The notes beneath the pieces were generated by a model that worked only from the letters and a program-made list of their open reading frames with translations, ran no database searches and was not told where the DNA came from. Shown here one piece after another: positions 1 to 7,158 of a stretch of 33,423 nucleotides of DNA. Numbering within the stretch: position 1 is the first letter of the stretch; the number at the start of each line of letters is the position of its first letter. This stretch comes from NZ13-RE01 sp049718665 (lineage in GTDB: Bacteria; Dictyoglomota; Dictyoglomia; Dictyoglomales; Dictyoglomaceae). The stretch lies in assembly GCA_049718665.1 (NCBI GenBank), contig JBNARO010000021.1:1-33423 (forward strand). The letters are read 5' to 3'. Both the position numbers and the translations under genes were made by a program.

Positions 1-20
1 CGCCTGCTATCTCACAGGCG
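1..20 (-). other. Hairpin at the likely 5' end of an off-window transcript
   Basis: Bases 1-6 and 15-20 are perfect inverted repeats (CGCCTG/CAGGCG) around an 8-base loop. The hairpin begins almost exactly where a transcript from the promoter at 26-54 should start. It could be the first helix of a structured leader or RNA gene lying mostly beyond the window. No U-tract is visible, so it is not called a terminator. Confidence 0.35.
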
Positions 21-25
21 AATTA

Positions 26-54
26 ATTCTATCATATACCTCCACTTTTGACAA
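26..54 (-). promoter_or_regulatory. Strong sigma-70-type promoter reading out of the window
   Basis: On the minus strand, TTGTCA (49-54) is followed by a 17-base spacer and TAGAAT (26-31). The -10 is preceded by TGA, making it an extended -10 element. It lies just after the stop codon of the kinase gene, so it should start a new transcription unit near base 19, running off the left edge. Confidence 0.6.
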
Positions 55-69
55 GAGGGGATTAAGTTA

Positions 70-2070
70 TTACTCTTCTTTAGGCTTTATAATCGTTTCT
101 TGAGAAGATATTTTCTTCTTTTTGTAAGGATGTAAAGGATATCCTCTTTCTAAATCTTCAATTAATTCTTTTGGAGTTTGATATCTATCTTCAGGAAACC
201 GTGCAGTCATTTTTTGAACAATTTTTGCCAATCCTTCTGGAATTTCAGGCCTAATTGTTGTTGGGTCTGGCAATTCTTCCTGAAGCTTTCTAAACATTAC
301 AGAGATAGTAGTGTCTTCAGAATAAGGAAGAACTCCTGTAAGCAATTCAAAAAACACTACACCTAAGGAATAAATATCAGATCTAATGTCTACTTTAGAA
401 CCTTCTGCTTGCTCTGGAGAGGCATATTGAGGAGTTCCCATGAAAACTCCTGTTTGAGTCAAAGTAGAAAGTCCTTCCAAATGGGCTATTCCAAAATCCA
501 TTAATTTAATTTTCCCCGCTGGTGTAATCATGATATTTTGAGGTTTTATATCTCTATGAACAATATTTTTTGAATAAGCATGGTCTAAAGCCTTTGCTAC
601 TTCAAAAATTATCTCTTTAGCATAAACAGGTGGAAGAGGACTTTTTTCTTTAATAATCTTTTTCAAATCTTTTCCCGGGACAAATTCCATAACCATAAAG
701 TAATAATCCCCCTCTTTACCTTGATCTAAAACTTTAACAATATTAGGATGGTCTAAAATTGTAGAAGCCTTAGCCTCTCTCAGAAATCTTTCTACTATTT
801 GATCATCTTCAGAATACTGAGGATGTAAAATCTTTATGGCTACATCCATTTTTGAGGCCAAATCTTTCGCCAAATATACTGTTGCCATACCTCCTGTTCC
901 AACCTTTTTCATTAGTTTATATCTCCTCTTTATTATTAATCCCTCCAAGGTTTCCTTAGGAAGAATATTCTGATATACAATATTCCCTATGAACCCCAAA
1001 AATATACCTAAAAGAGGAGTAATAAAGGGAAGAATAATACCTTTATTGAAGAAATAAATATTGACAAAGGAATATATAAAAACGCTTCCAAAAAGTATAA
1101 GTAAGTTAATTAATATTCTTTTTCTTTGAATAAAACCTGTTAAAAATAAAGTTATAAAGAGAATAATTAAGTTAATCCACAAAGGAATTGAAATCAGATA
1201 ATTTTTGTTCAAAAGATTACTCAAAATATTTGCATGAATTTCAACACCAGGCATATTTGACAAGGATATCTTTCCCCATCTTTTATATCCAGTAAAGGGG
1301 GTCAAATAGGAATCTTTTAAAAGATCCGATACTGCACCCACAAAGACAATCTTGCCTTTTAAAATACTAAGATCTACTTCTTTCTTTAAGATACTAGAGT
1401 AGGAAATTGTTCTTATATTAGATGGGCCACCTAAATAATTTATATAAAAGGTAAGAGGAAAATCCTTAATAGCAGATTGAACAGAAATTTTTTTCAAATA
1501 AGAGTAAGCATAAAGGGCTAATGAATAATATTTATTCCCATTTAAATCTTCAAAACACAATTTCCCTTTTCTTACCACTTTATCTTTGTCTAAAATTAAA
1601 TTACTTAAACCATTATAGATGGCAGATTCTTTTAAAATAGGAACTGATTCTCTCAGTTGAAATAATATAACCTTAAATTTTGGATCTGTAGAGGAAGAAA
1701 GGTAATTTGCTAAGATAACATTATTTAACTCTTTTATTTTTTGAGCTAAAAACAAATCTGCTTTTGACTCGATGTCAAAGATAATGTCAAAAATAATTAA
1801 TTTAGGTTTTTGAGCTTTTAATATATCTAAAAGCTTTGCATGGATTAATCGTAACCAAGGCCAGTTTCCAAATTCCTCAATAGAATTATCATCTATTCCT
1901 ATAATTATTATGTCTTCTGGAAATTCCTTTTCTCCTCTCCAATGGAATCTCCAATCAATACTTCTATCTTCTAAGGATAAAAGTAAATCTGAAAAGCTTA
2001 AAAAGATTAAAAATATATAAAGACCTGCTAAGAGTAAAACTTTTAACAAAAATTTATTTTTAATTTTCAT
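70..2070 (-). CDS. CHASE2-domain transmembrane serine/threonine protein kinase
   Basis: A 666-residue sensor kinase. One membrane segment (about 8-30) leads into an extracytoplasmic CHASE2 domain (about 31-293, with the IGIDDNSI and GNWPWLR signatures). Three membrane helices follow (about 294-314, 320-341, 346-366), then a cytoplasmic Hanks-type kinase (about 384-640). The kinase looks catalytically intact: glycine loop GTGGMA at 391-396, Lys413 in AIK, HRDIKPQN with Asp507, DFG at 525-527, and SPE at 551-553 after a Thr-rich activation loop. The CHASE2 ligand and the kinase substrates are unknown. Its ATG overlaps the stop of the upstream radical-SAM gene by 4 nt, so it is the last gene of the tatD operon. 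The domain architecture is certain; the role is not. Confidence 0.9.
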   Translation of the reverse strand: MKIKNKFLLKVLLLAGLYIFLIFLSFSDLLLSLEDRSIDWRFHWRGEKEFPEDIIIIGIDDNSIEEFGNWPWLRLIHAKLLDILKAQKPKLIIFDIIFDIESKADLFLAQKIKELNNVILANYLSSSTDPKFKVILFQLRESVPILKESAIYNGLSNLILDKDKVVRKGKLCFEDLNGNKYYSLALYAYSYLKKISVQSAIKDFPLTFYINYLGGPSNIRTISYSSILKKEVDLSILKGKIVFVGAVSDLLKDSYLTPFTGYKRWGKISLSNMPGVEIHANILSNLLNKNYLISIPLWINLIILFITLFLTGFIQRKRILINLLILFGSVFIYSFVNIYFFNKGIILPFITPLLGIFLGFIGNIVYQNILPKETLEGLIIKRRYKLMKKVGTGGMATVYLAKDLASKMDVAIKILHPQYSEDDQIVERFLREAKASTILDHPNIVKVLDQGKEGDYYFMVMEFVPGKDLKKIIKEKSPLPPVYAKEIIFEVAKALDHAYSKNIVHRDIKPQNIMITPAGKIKLMDFGIAHLEGLSTLTQTGVFMGTPQYASPEQAEGSKVDIRSDIYSLGVVFFELLTGVLPYSEDTTISVMFRKLQEELPDPTTIRPEIPEGLAKIVQKMTARFPEDRYQTPKELIEDLERGYPLHPYKKKKISSQETIIKPKEE

Positions 2071-2972
2071 TCTAAATATATTCTCCTAAAACCCTTCTCT
2101 TTTGCCAAATCAATTGCTTTTTTATACTCTTCCCATGTAATACTCCTATTAATTTCAGGGTACTCCCATGCCTTATAAATAGGTCTATACTGATCCATTA
2201 TATTAAGGAACACATTGAGAGAAATCTCCTCTTTTAAGAAATTCAACCATTTCTCTATGTCTGAGAGATTATTGGGCAAAAGTAAATGCCTCACAATAAG
2301 TCCTCTTTCTGCAATTCCTTCTTCGTTTATGACTAAATCTCCCACTTGCCTCTGCATTTCTTTTAATGCTCTTTTTGCAATTTCTGGATAGTCCTCAGCA
2401 TTTGCTAATTTCTTAGCAACTTCTGGTGAATAAAATTTTATATCTGGCATGTAAATATCTATTACTCCCTCTAAAAGCTTTAAGGTTTCAACCTTTTCAT
2501 ATCCACTGGTATTATAAACTAAAGGTATATTTAGTCCTTCTAAAATTGCTATTCTCAAACTTGCTAAAATCTGCGGTACGAAATGTGTTGGCGTGACTAA
2601 ATTTATATTGTTGCAACCTAATCTTTGAAGGTATAACATAATTTTAGCCAAATCTTCAATACTTATTGTTTCTCCTATCCCAAGATGGCTTATAGTATAA
2701 TTTTGACAAAATATACATCCTAAATTACAATTAGTGAAAAATATAGTTCCAGAACCTGTTCTTCCCACTAAAACTCTCTCCTCTCCAAAATGAGGGAAAA
2801 AATCTGAAACTATAGGTTCTAATCCTGACTTGCAGTATCCTTTTTCTCCCTTTATTCTATTCACCTTACAATTTCTGGGACAAAGATCACATGATTCAAG
2901 TTTTTTATAAGCTTTCTTTATTTTTAAATCTAACTCTCCTTTATCGTAAGTTTCTAAATATAAAGGATTCAT
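2067..2972 (-). CDS. Radical SAM protein, PflX-like (COG1313)
   Basis: A 301-residue radical-SAM enzyme resembling activases of the pyruvate-formate-lyase-activating family (COG1313, PflX-like). The cluster-binding CxxxCxxC is C82, C86, C89 in TNCNLGCIFC. An N-terminal cysteine group (C28, C31, C35, C47 in CDLCPRNC...GYC) may hold a second metal site, as is usual in this family. No glycyl-radical enzyme lies nearby, so there is no evidence that it activates one, and the substrate is unknown. It has 4-nt ATGA overlaps with both its upstream and downstream genes, so it is translationally coupled to both. Family assignment is good; function is open. Confidence 0.82.
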   Translation of the reverse strand: MNPLYLETYDKGELDLKIKKAYKKLESCDLCPRNCKVNRIKGEKGYCKSGLEPIVSDFFPHFGEERVLVGRTGSGTIFFTNCNLGCIFCQNYTISHLGIGETISIEDLAKIMLYLQRLGCNNINLVTPTHFVPQILASLRIAILEGLNIPLVYNTSGYEKVETLKLLEGVIDIYMPDIKFYSPEVAKKLANAEDYPEIAKRALKEMQRQVGDLVINEEGIAERGLIVRHLLLPNNLSDIEKWLNFLKEEISLNVFLNIMDQYRPIYKAWEYPEINRSITWEEYKKAIDLAKEKGFRRIYLE

Positions 2973-3571
2973 AAAGATCTTAAAAAGCTTCTTACATAAA
3001 ATTTTACGCCTAAGGTTTCAGCTATTTTTTCACAGAGAGATTTGTCTATAGAAGGGATATCTACAACTGTTACTTGAACGTTTTTTATATACTTAGGAGC
3101 GAGCTTTATAAACTCTAATAATTCCTCATAGGCATTTTCAAAAACAGGTCTACAGATTTTGTTATATTTCTCTGAGTTCTCAGCATTTAGGCTTATAGAG
3201 ATAGAGTCGACTAAATCTTTTAAGTCTACAAGTATATTTCTTTGATGAAAGATATTTCCATGCCCATTGGTGTCTATCCTTATAAAAACAGAAGGTTCAT
3301 ATGTTTTTATAAATTCTATAACTTTTTTAACTACATTGACTCTTAATAAAGGTTCTCCAAATCCACAAAAAACAATTTCTTTAAACTTCCTTAAAGGGAA
3401 ATAAGACTTTATTTCATTTATAATCTCTTGAGAAGTAGGCTCTCTTTCTAACCATAAATTTTTATTTCCCACTTTGCTTGTGAAATTACGAATGCAGAAA
3501 ATACATCTATTAGTACATTGATTAGTAATATTAAGATAAAGATTTTCACCTAATACATATACAGTATTCAT
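2969..3571 (-). CDS. TatD-linked radical SAM protein
   Basis: A short (200-residue) radical-SAM protein with CTNRCIFC (C19, C23, C26) and a SAM-binding GEP segment (CGFGEPLLR). It matches the small 'TatD family-associated' radical-SAM group, known mainly from its position next to tatD. Here it overlaps tatD by 4 nt. At this length it is close to a minimal radical-SAM barrel with no auxiliary-cluster domain. The reaction is unknown. Conserved linkage suggests a job tied to TatD, possibly nucleic-acid repair or modification, but that is inference. Confidence 0.78.
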   Translation of the reverse strand: MNTVYVLGENLYLNITNQCTNRCIFCIRNFTSKVGNKNLWLEREPTSQEIINEIKSYFPLRKFKEIVFCGFGEPLLRVNVVKKVIEFIKTYEPSVFIRIDTNGHGNIFHQRNILVDLKDLVDSISISLNAENSEKYNKICRPVFENAYEELLEFIKLAPKYIKNVQVTVVDIPSIDKSLCEKIAETLGVKFYVRSFLRSL

Positions 3572-4338
3572 ATCTCAAAAAACTTAGGAAAGATTTTTTT
3601 TATATTTTCTTGAATTTTAATCTCTAATTCCTCTAAAGGAATATTTTTGATCTCAGATAATTTTTCAGCAATTTCTATCAAATATGAAGGTTCATTAGTC
3701 TCTCCTCTATGAGATTGAGGAGGAAGATAGGGACAATCCGTTTCTATAACTATAAGATCTATAGGAAGCTTAGAAACTACCTCTCTTAACCTATGGGCAT
3801 TAGGATAAGTTATAGGACCAGAGAAAGAGAATAAAAATCCCCAATCAGCTATTACTTTTGCTATCTCATAGCTTCCAGAATAACTATGCATTATTCCTTT
3901 TAACTCCCAGGCTCTTTCTTCTTTCAAAATTTTCACTAAATCCTGATAAGCATCTCTACAATGGATAATTAATGGTAAATTGTATTTCTTGGCGAAATTT
4001 ATACCTTCCCTGAATATCTCTATCTGTTTTTCCTTTAGAGAATACATTTTATAGTAATCTAATCCAATCTCACCAATAGCTATAGTTTTTGAAGTTATAA
4101 GATTTTCCCAGGATAAGTCACTATAATTTATAGAATCTGCATCATGAGGATGGATACCCACAGATGCAAAAATATTATTTTCTCGTGACGAGATCTCTAC
4201 TGCAATTTTACTTGATTCAAAATCAAATCCTACAACAATTAAGCCTTCAACCCCACTCCTTTTTGCTTTTTCATAAACTTCTCTCCAATTTTTATATAAT
4301 GGCTCTTGGTTCAAATGAGTATGTAAGTCTATCCACAT
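3568..4338 (-). CDS. tatD: TatD family metal-dependent hydrolase / DNase
   Basis: A 256-residue TIM-barrel amidohydrolase-type nuclease. The metal ligands are visible: HTH near the N-terminus (His6, His8), GEIGLDYY with the bridging Glu, IIHCRDA, and the C-terminal IETDCPYL Asp. The family acts as Mg-dependent 3'-5' exonucleases or deoxyribonucleases. Length is normal. Its ATG lies only 10 nt after the 3' end of the SRP RNA. The only Shine-Dalgarno-like element, GAGG, is the last four bases of that RNA, so expression depends on reading through the SRP gene. It is followed by an overlapping radical-SAM partner. Confidence 0.9.
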   Translation of the reverse strand: MWIDLHTHLNQEPLYKNWREVYEKAKRSGVEGLIVVGFDFESSKIAVEISSRENNIFASVGIHPHDADSINYSDLSWENLITSKTIAIGEIGLDYYKMYSLKEKQIEIFREGINFAKKYNLPLIIHCRDAYQDLVKILKEERAWELKGIMHSYSGSYEIAKVIADWGFLFSFSGPITYPNAHRLREVVSKLPIDLIVIETDCPYLPPQSHRGETNEPSYLIEIAEKLSEIKNIPLEELEIKIQENIKKIFPKFFEI

Positions 4339-4348
4339 ATTTTAATTT

Positions 4349-4630
4349 CCTCAGGGCTATGCCTCCACCCTCGACTTAAACCTTCCAGATAGTAGAAGAG
4401 CGGTGAGCTCCGATCAGGACTCCTGCGGCACATAGGAGAAGCTTCTTACCGTTGCTTCCTTTCGGACCTGGCGGGGTTTGAAGCTCTCCTATTGCACAGT
4501 TCCTGATCTTCATCGCTCCCATACTCTCCCCTATTCTACAAGGCTAAGCCTCAGGTGGCCTTTCGGTCCTGCTATAGCGGATTGCAGGTACAGGGCACCG
4601 CTAGCTCCCCACCTAAGCATAGCCCTGAGG
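4349..4630 (-). ncRNA. ffs: Signal recognition particle RNA, large bacterial type with Alu domain
   Basis: About 282 nt. The ends form a perfect 14-bp inverted repeat (CCTCAGGGCTATGC ... GCATAGCCCTGAGG), which closes the molecule. The minus strand carries the universal SRP domain-IV core, CCAGGTCCGAAAGGAAGCAA, at about 4453-4472. The 5' part contains GGGAGCTAGCGGTGCC and CTGTACCTGCAATCCGC, typical of the Alu domain in the long Bacillus/Thermotoga-style RNAs. It scaffolds Ffh for co-translational membrane targeting. No U-tract terminator follows the 3' end, so it seems to be processed from a longer transcript that continues into tatD. Confidence 0.95.
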
Positions 4631-4858
4631 TTATTCCTGTAATCTTATTAAAACAAATATAAAACTTAAAAATTGTCCTACAAAAGCCCAGATTATAATA
4701 AAAAATATGATTTTCGCAATTAACGCTCCAGTACTTTTTTCATTTTTAAAAAACAAAGAAAAATTGATTTCTTTAACCACAGCATAAGCTGCTAAAAATC
4801 CCAAGACAAAACTTAAAATTATACTTCCCGTACTAATAATACTTCTTAGATTTTCCAT
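4631..4858 (-). CDS. Small two-helix membrane protein, unknown function
   Basis: A 75-residue hydrophobic protein with two predicted membrane segments (about 8-28 and 46-70) joined by a short charged loop. No family is recognised. It starts at an ATG preceded by AAGGGG seven bases upstream. It fills the space between tRNA-Ser (22 nt upstream) and SRP RNA, and its TAA stop directly abuts the SRP 5' end. The good ribosome site and membrane-protein composition support a real gene. Its place between two stable RNAs suggests co-transcription and release by RNA processing. Confidence 0.6.
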   Translation of the reverse strand: MENLRSIISTGSIILSFVLGFLAAYAVVKEINFSLFFKNEKSTGALIAKIIFFIIIWAFVGQFLSFIFVLIRLQE

Positions 4859-4880
4859 TATAAAACCCCTTTATAAAAAA

Positions 4881-4972
4881 TGGCGGAGAGGGTGGGATTC
4901 GAACCCACGAGACCGCTTTCGCGGTCTACTCGCTCTCCAGGCGAGCGCCTTCGTCCACTCAGCCACCTCTCC
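4881..4972 (-). tRNA. tRNA-Ser (anticodon GGA)
   Basis: A 92-nt class II tRNA with encoded CCA. The acceptor stem GGAGAGG pairs with CCTCTCC. The anticodon arm CTCGC-CTGGAGA-GCGAG gives anticodon GGA, which reads UCC and UCU. The long variable arm ACCGC-GAAA-GCGGT and the T arm GGTTCGAATCC are as expected for tRNA-Ser. It lies 24 nt after tadA, with its own candidate promoter inside the tadA 3' end. Confidence 0.97.
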
Positions 4973-4982
4973 TTGCTTTTAT

Positions 4983-5011
4983 ATTTTACCATAAAACTAT
5001 AGTTTTGAAAA
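4983..5011 (-). promoter_or_regulatory. Candidate promoter for tRNA-Ser / SRP RNA unit
   Basis: TTTTCA (5006-5011), a 17-base spacer, then TAAAAT (4983-4988) preceded by TGG, an extended -10 form. Transcription would begin a few bases before the tRNA 5' end. The element overlaps the last codons of tadA. Confidence 0.5.
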
Positions 5012-5479
5012 ACCCCTTAGTTTCCTGAAAAAGGATTTTATCAACTCTGAACACTCCTCTTCTAAAACTCCACCTCTTACTTCTATGTAGTGATTAAACA
5101 ACTTAGGAAGATTTAAATTTATAACTGAGCCTAAAGCCCCAGCCTTTGGATCATAAGCCCCAAAAACTACTCTTTTTATCCTTGCTTGGAGCATTACACC
5201 AAGACACATAGGGCAAGGTTCTAAAGTAACATATAAAGTGCATTTATCCAATCTCCAGGTCTTTAACTTTTTTGCTCCCTCTCTTATGGCTATCATTTCT
5301 GCATGAGCAGAAGGATCATTTTTTGTTTCCTTTTTATTATATCCTCTTACAATAATTTCTCCTTTATCATCAACCAATACAGCTCCTATAGGGACTTCAT
5401 CTCTTTTAAAAGCTTTTTTAGCTTCTTTTAAGGCTTCTTTCATATAAAATTCATCTAAGTCAATGAACTCTCTATCCAT
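4997..5479 (-). CDS. tadA: tRNA-specific adenosine deaminase TadA
   Basis: Deaminates A34 to inosine in tRNA-Arg(ACG), widening decoding. The zinc site is complete: HAE (His59-Glu61, with Glu as proton shuttle) and PCPMC (Cys89, Cys92). The 160-residue length is normal. The annotated ATG lies 25 nt inside cutA, with AGGAG about 16 bases upstream. Met13 (position 5443), just after the cutA stop, is an alternative start that keeps all of the typical MKEALKEA N-terminal helix. It closes the yggS-rodA operon series before tRNA-Ser. Confidence 0.92.
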   Translation of the reverse strand: MDREFIDLDEFYMKEALKEAKKAFKRDEVPIGAVLVDDKGEIIVRGYNKKETKNDPSAHAEMIAIREGAKKLKTWRLDKCTLYVTLEPCPMCLGVMLQARIKRVVFGAYDPKAGALGSVINLNLPKLFNHYIEVRGGVLEEECSELIKSFFRKLRGFSKL

Positions 5480-5763
5480 TTTAGATAAGTAGGTTCTCCT
5501 AAGGTTATTGGAACTGCTATTATTTCTGGAATCTCATAACTATGATTTTCTTTTACTTTTTTAACTAAAATAGGAAATTTATCTTCGGAAGTTTTCAAGA
5601 ATAAAATACATTCTTCTGTTTCTTCTTTCGCATCTTTCCAAAAAAATATAGACTTTACCTTCGGAATAATATTTCCACAAGCAATTAGATGTTCATCTAA
5701 AAGAAGATTTACAATTCTTTTGCCTTCCTCTTCATCTTTTACAGTAGAAATTACTAAAATCAT
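5455..5763 (-). CDS. cutA: CutA1 divalent-ion tolerance family protein
   Basis: About 102 residues, the usual size of the trimeric ferredoxin-like CutA1 family. Signatures include an N-terminal VISTVKDEEEGKRIV segment, LIACGNIIPKVKSIFFW, and ENHSYEIPEIIAVPI near the C-terminus. CutA1 is linked to copper tolerance in E. coli, but its general biochemical role is uncertain. I chose the ATG at 5763 because AGAGG lies 8 nt upstream and it gives the standard N-terminus. A GTG nine bases further up (5772) overlaps the HAD stop and is the alternative. Confidence 0.88.
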   Translation of the reverse strand: MILVISTVKDEEEGKRIVNLLLDEHLIACGNIIPKVKSIFFWKDAKEETEECILFLKTSEDKFPILVKKVKENHSYEIPEIIAVPITLGEPTYLKWIESSLT

Positions 5764-5768
5764 AGACC

Positions 5769-6533
5769 TCACCTCTCACAAAAATTTTTTAGAACAAAAT
5801 TCTCAACCACTTCAGCCAAAGCTCTTTCTGGACCAGAAGAGGTTATATAATCTGCTTCTTCCTTAATTCTTGGAGAACTATTAAGTAAAGTAACCCCTAA
5901 GCCTGCTTTTTTTAACATATCTATATCATTATCATAATCTCCTATAGCGATAACTTCTGTAGGAGATATTCCTAAGTAATTTAATAGTTTTAACATGGCC
6001 TTACCTTTAGAGCACCCTTTTGGTAATATTTCTAAATAATTCTCTGCAGAAGGAACAATTTCAATCTTATTTTTGAAATAAGTGTTTAATAGGACTTCTA
6101 CATTTTCTAAAGTATCTTTCTCTGCTTCAAGAAACAATTTAATTAGCTCATCTTTTATAGAATCTATAATATTCCATGCTTTATTTTTCTCCCACAAATT
6201 ATCTTTCCAATAGATACCAAAGGAAATTTTCGAGTAAAATGGCCTTAGGAAATCAAGTATTTCTCTAAAAGTATCTATATCTAAAAATTTTCTTTCCAGC
6301 CATCTATTATTTAAGTGGTCATATATTCCTGCCCCATTATAAAGAATCACAGGAATTTTAATCTTTAGTTCTTTTACAAAAGGTTCTATAGATTGCCATC
6401 TTCTTCCTGTGGCTATAGTAATATCCATTCCAATCTTTCTAATTTCTTCTATAGCTTTGAGATTTTCTTTAGAAATTATTAACTCCTTCCCTACCAAGCT
6501 TCCATCGAAATCTGTAATGATTAATTTATACAT
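5769..6533 (-). CDS. Cof-type HAD-superfamily phosphatase
   Basis: A 254-residue haloacid-dehalogenase phosphatase with a C2-type cap. Motif I is DFDGSL (nucleophile Asp8, acid/base Asp10). Motif II is ATGRRW. The motif III lysine lies in KGCSKGKAMLKLL, and motif IV is GDYDNDIDML. Cof-type enzymes dephosphorylate small sugar phosphates or cofactors such as FMN or PLP; the substrate cannot be read here. Its ATG overlaps the DUF2344 gene by 8 nt and its end meets cutA, so it is within a single operon. Confidence 0.85.
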   Translation of the reverse strand: MYKLIITDFDGSLVGKELIISKENLKAIEEIRKIGMDITIATGRRWQSIEPFVKELKIKIPVILYNGAGIYDHLNNRWLERKFLDIDTFREILDFLRPFYSKISFGIYWKDNLWEKNKAWNIIDSIKDELIKLFLEAEKDTLENVEVLLNTYFKNKIEIVPSAENYLEILPKGCSKGKAMLKLLNYLGISPTEVIAIGDYDNDIDMLKKAGLGVTLLNSSPRIKEEADYITSSGPERALAEVVENFVLKNFCER

Positions 6534-7158
6534 CTATTAAAAGCTCCCTTATCTGATTTATTATTAATGGCTTATATGAAAAAATTTCTAAAATTTCTTC
6601 TCCTCTTATAAGACCACCATCTATTACTTTTACTAAAACATTTATGATAACATTTTCTTTATTTTCAATATTCAAGTTTTCTAAATATTTTCTTAGATCT
6701 ATCTCTTTTATCCTTTCCCCTCTCCTTACGAGAATATTAAATGTATGCCTTAAATAAAATTCTTTTAAATCATTATAAAGTAATTCTAACGAAGGATGAA
6801 ATAATTCCATTTCATATTTTATATGCTTTACTTTTAAAGAGTTCTTAGAATTTCCTAAAAAATAACACTCATAAAATTGAACATCAGGAGTTAATTCTTT
6901 ATTCCACTCTCTCAATATAAAATCTTCTGGAACTTTTTCATAAAGAGAAATATCTAACCATTCTCTCCTACTTTCTACCCCTACTGGGACAGGAATAGAA
7001 AAGGACAAAAGAGGTTGAGGATTAAATCCCTGAGAATAGAGAACAGGAATTGAAGTTCTCCTCAAGGCTCTTATTAGGAATTGGCTAAAATCCTTAAAGC
7101 TTACATATTTTAAATTTCCTTTTTTGTAATAGCAAAGACGATAAATATATTTATTCAT
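6526..7158 (-). CDS. DUF2344 / TIGR03936 radical-SAM-linked protein
   Basis: A 210-residue protein of the family usually found beside, or fused to, TIGR03960 radical-SAM proteins. Visible hallmarks are an N-terminal YRLCYYKKGNLKYVSFKDF and a GFNPQPLLSFSIPVPVGVES segment. It overlaps the upstream TIGR03960 gene by 8 nt, as expected for a coupled pair. Biochemical function is unknown. It lacks cysteine clusters of its own, so it is more likely a partner or substrate-binding subunit than an enzyme. Confidence 0.82.
   Translation of the reverse strand: MNKYIYRLCYYKKGNLKYVSFKDFSQFLIRALRRTSIPVLYSQGFNPQPLLSFSIPVPVGVESRREWLDISLYEKVPEDFILREWNKELTPDVQFYECYFLGNSKNSLKVKHIKYEMELFHPSLELLYNDLKEFYLRHTFNILVRRGERIKEIDLRKYLENLNIENKENVIINVLVKVIDGGLIRGEEILEIFSYKPLIINQIRELLIDV

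Noticed and set aside
39..60. A possible terminator hairpin after the kinase gene (CTCCACTT/AAGAGGGG)
   Set aside because: The stem has an A-A mismatch and a G-U pair, no U-tract follows, and the same bases form the -35 and spacer of a better-supported promoter.
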